Shown in pieces: positions 43,278-44,995 of a stretch of 44,995 nt of DNA. The first letter of the stretch is position 1; each line of letters opens with the position of its first letter. Below the pieces are notes generated by a model. It was given only the letters and a program-made list of their open reading frames with translations. It was not told the origin of the DNA and searched no databases. The stretch is from Paraglaciecola polaris LMG 21857 (GTDB lineage Bacteria > Pseudomonadota > Gammaproteobacteria > Enterobacterales > Alteromonadaceae): NCBI RefSeq assembly GCF_000315055.1, contig NZ_BAER01000126.1:1-44995 (forward strand), given 5' to 3'. The position numbers and the translations under genes are program-made.

Positions 43278-43835
43278 CTAGGGCTCAATCGATGTGCCGA
43301 GGATCACTGCCGTTGAGCACACGTATGTTTCACTCGATGCGCCCACGCACCAGTTGGTATCGTTGTTGGTGAATGCTCGGTACATAGGGGTGTCATCTTC
43401 GTTGCGGTTACAGAAACAACGACCGCAGGCTGCTTTACCACAACAGTCGTTATACGAAATGATGTAGTGCTTGTTATCGGCTGGATTGAGGCAAGTACCT
43501 ATCCACGTGATTGGTGACATTTCAGTGCCTGGCGGGCAGGCTGATTGTGAGCCGCCACAGCAAGAACATAAAAACCCGTCGATCCCACAGTAGCGCCAGT
43601 ATTCACATGTGGTTGGGTCGCCAGGATCTGCCGCATTATCATTCGACTGAGGCGCGACACCAGGGTAGTGCGCCCCAGCTGAGGCTCCGCCTCCGGCCGC
43701 TTTAGCAACCGGTAATGCTGGGATCACCGAAACGCCTACTACCGCTTTACCCACATTAGATAAGAAGCTACGTCTTGAGCTGGTGCGAGCAATATTTCGT
43801 GTTCTTTTTTCAAAAAATTTATCAAACCATTTCAT
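43278..43835 (-). CDS. mauA: TTQ-dependent amine dehydrogenase light chain
   Basis: This 185-residue light chain belongs to the methylamine/aralkylamine dehydrogenase family. The N-terminal leader is long and Tat-like (SSRRSFLSNVGKAVVG). The mature part has EYWRYCGIDGFLCSCCGGS, CPPGTEM, YNDCCGKAACGRCFC and the dense disulfide cysteines. Trp111 (PITWIGTC) and Trp162 (NWCVGA) are 51 residues apart, exactly as Trp57 and Trp108 of the Paracoccus enzyme that form tryptophan tryptophylquinone. Asp130 matches its catalytic Asp76. It oxidises primary amines in the periplasm. Resemblance and the operon partners favour an aralkylamine-type (aromatic amine) enzyme, which is inferred. The heavy chain lies outside the window. 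Confidence 0.95.
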   Translation of the reverse strand: MKWFDKFFEKRTRNIARTSSRRSFLSNVGKAVVGVSVIPALPVAKAAGGGASAGAHYPGVAPQSNDNAADPGDPTTCEYWRYCGIDGFLCSCCGGSQSACPPGTEMSPITWIGTCLNPADNKHYIISYNDCCGKAACGRCFCNRNEDDTPMYRAFTNNDTNWCVGASSETYVCSTAVILGTSIEP

Positions 43836-43849
43836 AGTGAATACTCTCG

Positions 43850-44470
43850 TTAAGCCTGTTTATAAAGGGTGCGTTCGGGGTTGCTTTGCTTTTCAAGAAA
43901 CTCTTGAATCGACGCGACATTTAAGTCTTGGGCATTGAGTAGGCTTTCGATGTGCTCTCTGGAATTGACCAACCCCATTGACGAAATAATGCCGCTTTTG
44001 TTGATTAGCGTGGCGTAAGGTAAGCGGCTGACACCATACTTTTTGCCTACTTCTTCAGACAATACATAAGGGAAGCTCTGTAACTTTTTCTCTTTGATAA
44101 AGGCTTGATGATCTGGGCCTTCGCCGTCGCTGACCAGTACCACGTCTAAATGAGAACGCTCAGCGTGGGACAACGAAGTGATAACAGGCAGGTACTCTTT
44201 GCACACAGGGCAGTCTGGCGATAAGAAGAACAGCAAAGTGTTTTTCAGGGCAGGTTTACCTAGGTTTAACTTTTGCTTGCTCAGGGTTTTGACTGAAATT
44301 TCTGGTGCTTTATCACCGGCCTTCAATTGTTGATTCATTGCCAAGGCACCAGCGGGAGCTATACGTTCATACAACACGCCGACCTGACGGGCCAAGGCGT
44401 AAACGACTACGCCAAGCGCGATAACCAGTACCCATAAAAGGGCGAAAGTGAATAGGAATAAATTTGACAT
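43850..44470 (-). CDS. mauD: MauD, thioredoxin-like disulfide maturation protein
   Basis: This 206-residue protein is anchored by an N-terminal membrane helix (about 4-26). The periplasmic thioredoxin-like domain has active-site CPVC (87-90, in FFLSPDCPVCKEYLP) and SRLPYATLINKSG near the cis-proline. MauD is needed to form the many disulfides of the amine dehydrogenase light chain. AGAGG precedes the ATG. It lies between mauE (5 bp) and mauA (14 bp), the same E-D-A order as in methylamine operons. Confidence 0.93.
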   Translation of the reverse strand: MSNLFLFTFALLWVLVIALGVVVYALARQVGVLYERIAPAGALAMNQQLKAGDKAPEISVKTLSKQKLNLGKPALKNTLLFFLSPDCPVCKEYLPVITSLSHAERSHLDVVLVSDGEGPDHQAFIKEKKLQSFPYVLSEEVGKKYGVSRLPYATLINKSGIISSMGLVNSREHIESLLNAQDLNVASIQEFLEKQSNPERTLYKQA

Positions 44471-44475
44471 AGTAG

Positions 44476-44995
44476 TTACCTCTTAAGGGCGTTGATGTGG
44501 GATTGATTACGAATTAACTGATGTGCAATCACACCGACCAGTAACACGACAGCGCCAAACAACAAGCTGATGAGTACATCTGAGGTGTGGGTGAGTGCGC
44601 CAGCTTGTAGGCTTAGCGCGGCAGTAAGGTGCAGCAATAAAATGCCAGCGTTGCGCCATAAAAGACTGGCGCTCAGGCCTTGTTCTTGGCTACCGAATAA
44701 ACAACCACAGTCGAGGTCTCGATTACCGCTGACAATATTGAGTCCAATAAGGGCGGTATATGCCGTTAACAAAAGACCGGCAAGTGCTAACGCAAGCAGT
44801 TGATAGCCTGAGAGTAACAGCAAGATCGCCGCTACCACTTCGGCTAAAATTACGCCTGCTACCAATAGCTCAGGTTTGATGGGTATGACCCATTTGTATT
44901 GACCTAAGGTGTGGGTAAAGCGTTGTACATCAGCCAGTTTGTGTCCTGCACTGGCCAGCCAAAATACACTGAGTAAACCGAGTAATAGGTTGATT
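44476..44995 (-). CDS. mauE: MauE, membrane protein for amine dehydrogenase maturation (5' end beyond the window)
   Basis: The frame stays open to the right edge: residues upstream of the internal TTG at 44865 read WLASAGHKLADVQRFTHTLG and continue to base 44995. This is therefore a partial gene with at least 172 codons. It has several hydrophobic helices and the loop cysteines DLDCGC typical of MauE, which works with MauD in light-chain disulfide formation in the inner membrane. The start codon and any upstream genes (mauB heavy chain, mauF) lie outside. Confidence 0.88.
   Translation of the reverse strand, partial: INLLLGLLSVFWLASAGHKLADVQRFTHTLGQYKWVIPIKPELLVAGVILAEVVAAILLLLSGYQLLALALAGLLLTAYTALIGLNIVSGNRDLDCGCLFGSQEQGLSASLLWRNAGILLLHLTAALSLQAGALTHTSDVLISLLFGAVVLLVGVIAHQLIRNQSHINALKR

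Overview
The window looks like chromosomal DNA of a marine gammaproteobacterium of the Alteromonadales (Alteromonas/Paraglaciecola-like). This is inferred from the large TonB-dependent receptors, the glycan-degradation locus, an SIS-type glucosamine-6-phosphate deaminase, and the gene sets yheT-yheU, cysQ-nudE/yrfG and uvrA/yajR-like/ssb. I see no rRNA, tRNA, CRISPR array or insertion sequence. All reading frames look intact, and one gene (mauE) runs off the right edge.

Region 1 (about 1-19508, + strand) is a polysaccharide-utilisation-like locus whose enzymes together dismantle high-mannose N-glycans from glycoproteins. It holds a LacI-family regulator, a TonB-dependent receptor, and a lipoprotein with four tandem discoidin (F5/8C) modules. 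These are followed by a BadF-type N-acetylglucosamine kinase, a Tat-exported aspartylglucosaminidase, a secreted GH85 endo-beta-N-acetylglucosaminidase, a CutC-family protein, a cytoplasmic GH2 beta-mannosidase, an SSS sodium symporter, a GH92 alpha-mannosidase lipoprotein and NagB-II. A perfect 14-bp palindrome lies just downstream of a consensus sigma70 promoter before the receptor gene, and a one-mismatch copy lies upstream of the regulator gene. A likely flow is: GH85 frees the Man(n)GlcNAc glycan and leaves GlcNAc-Asn; GH92 trims alpha-mannose; the symporter imports the Man-beta-GlcNAc core; GH2 splits it; aspartylglucosaminidase releases the last GlcNAc; the kinase and NagB-II feed GlcNAc into fructose-6-phosphate. 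A GlcNAc-6-phosphate deacetylase and a mannose kinase/isomerase are not in the window.

Region 2 (about 19.9-37.1 kb) is mostly housekeeping: a small PstS-like protein with a porin, yheT-yheU, an opposite-strand nudE-cysQ-yceI operon, yrfG, ppa, an MFS transporter with a DUF3299 protein, a chemotaxis receptor, an opposite-strand uvrA-thioesterase-2OG-oxygenase operon, a YajR-like transporter, ssb, a small unknown gene and an easily missed 49-residue DUF2256 zinc-ribbon-like gene.

Region 3 (37.3-44995, - strand) is one tightly spaced operon for a tryptophan tryptophylquinone (TTQ) amine dehydrogenase: mauE (partial), mauD, mauA (light chain), a mono-haem cytochrome c, a TonB-dependent receptor, an acyl-CoA synthetase and an aldehyde dehydrogenase. 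It encodes a route from amine to aldehyde to acid to acyl-CoA, with a dedicated outer-membrane receptor. The heavy chain and MauG are not in the window and would be expected beyond the right edge.
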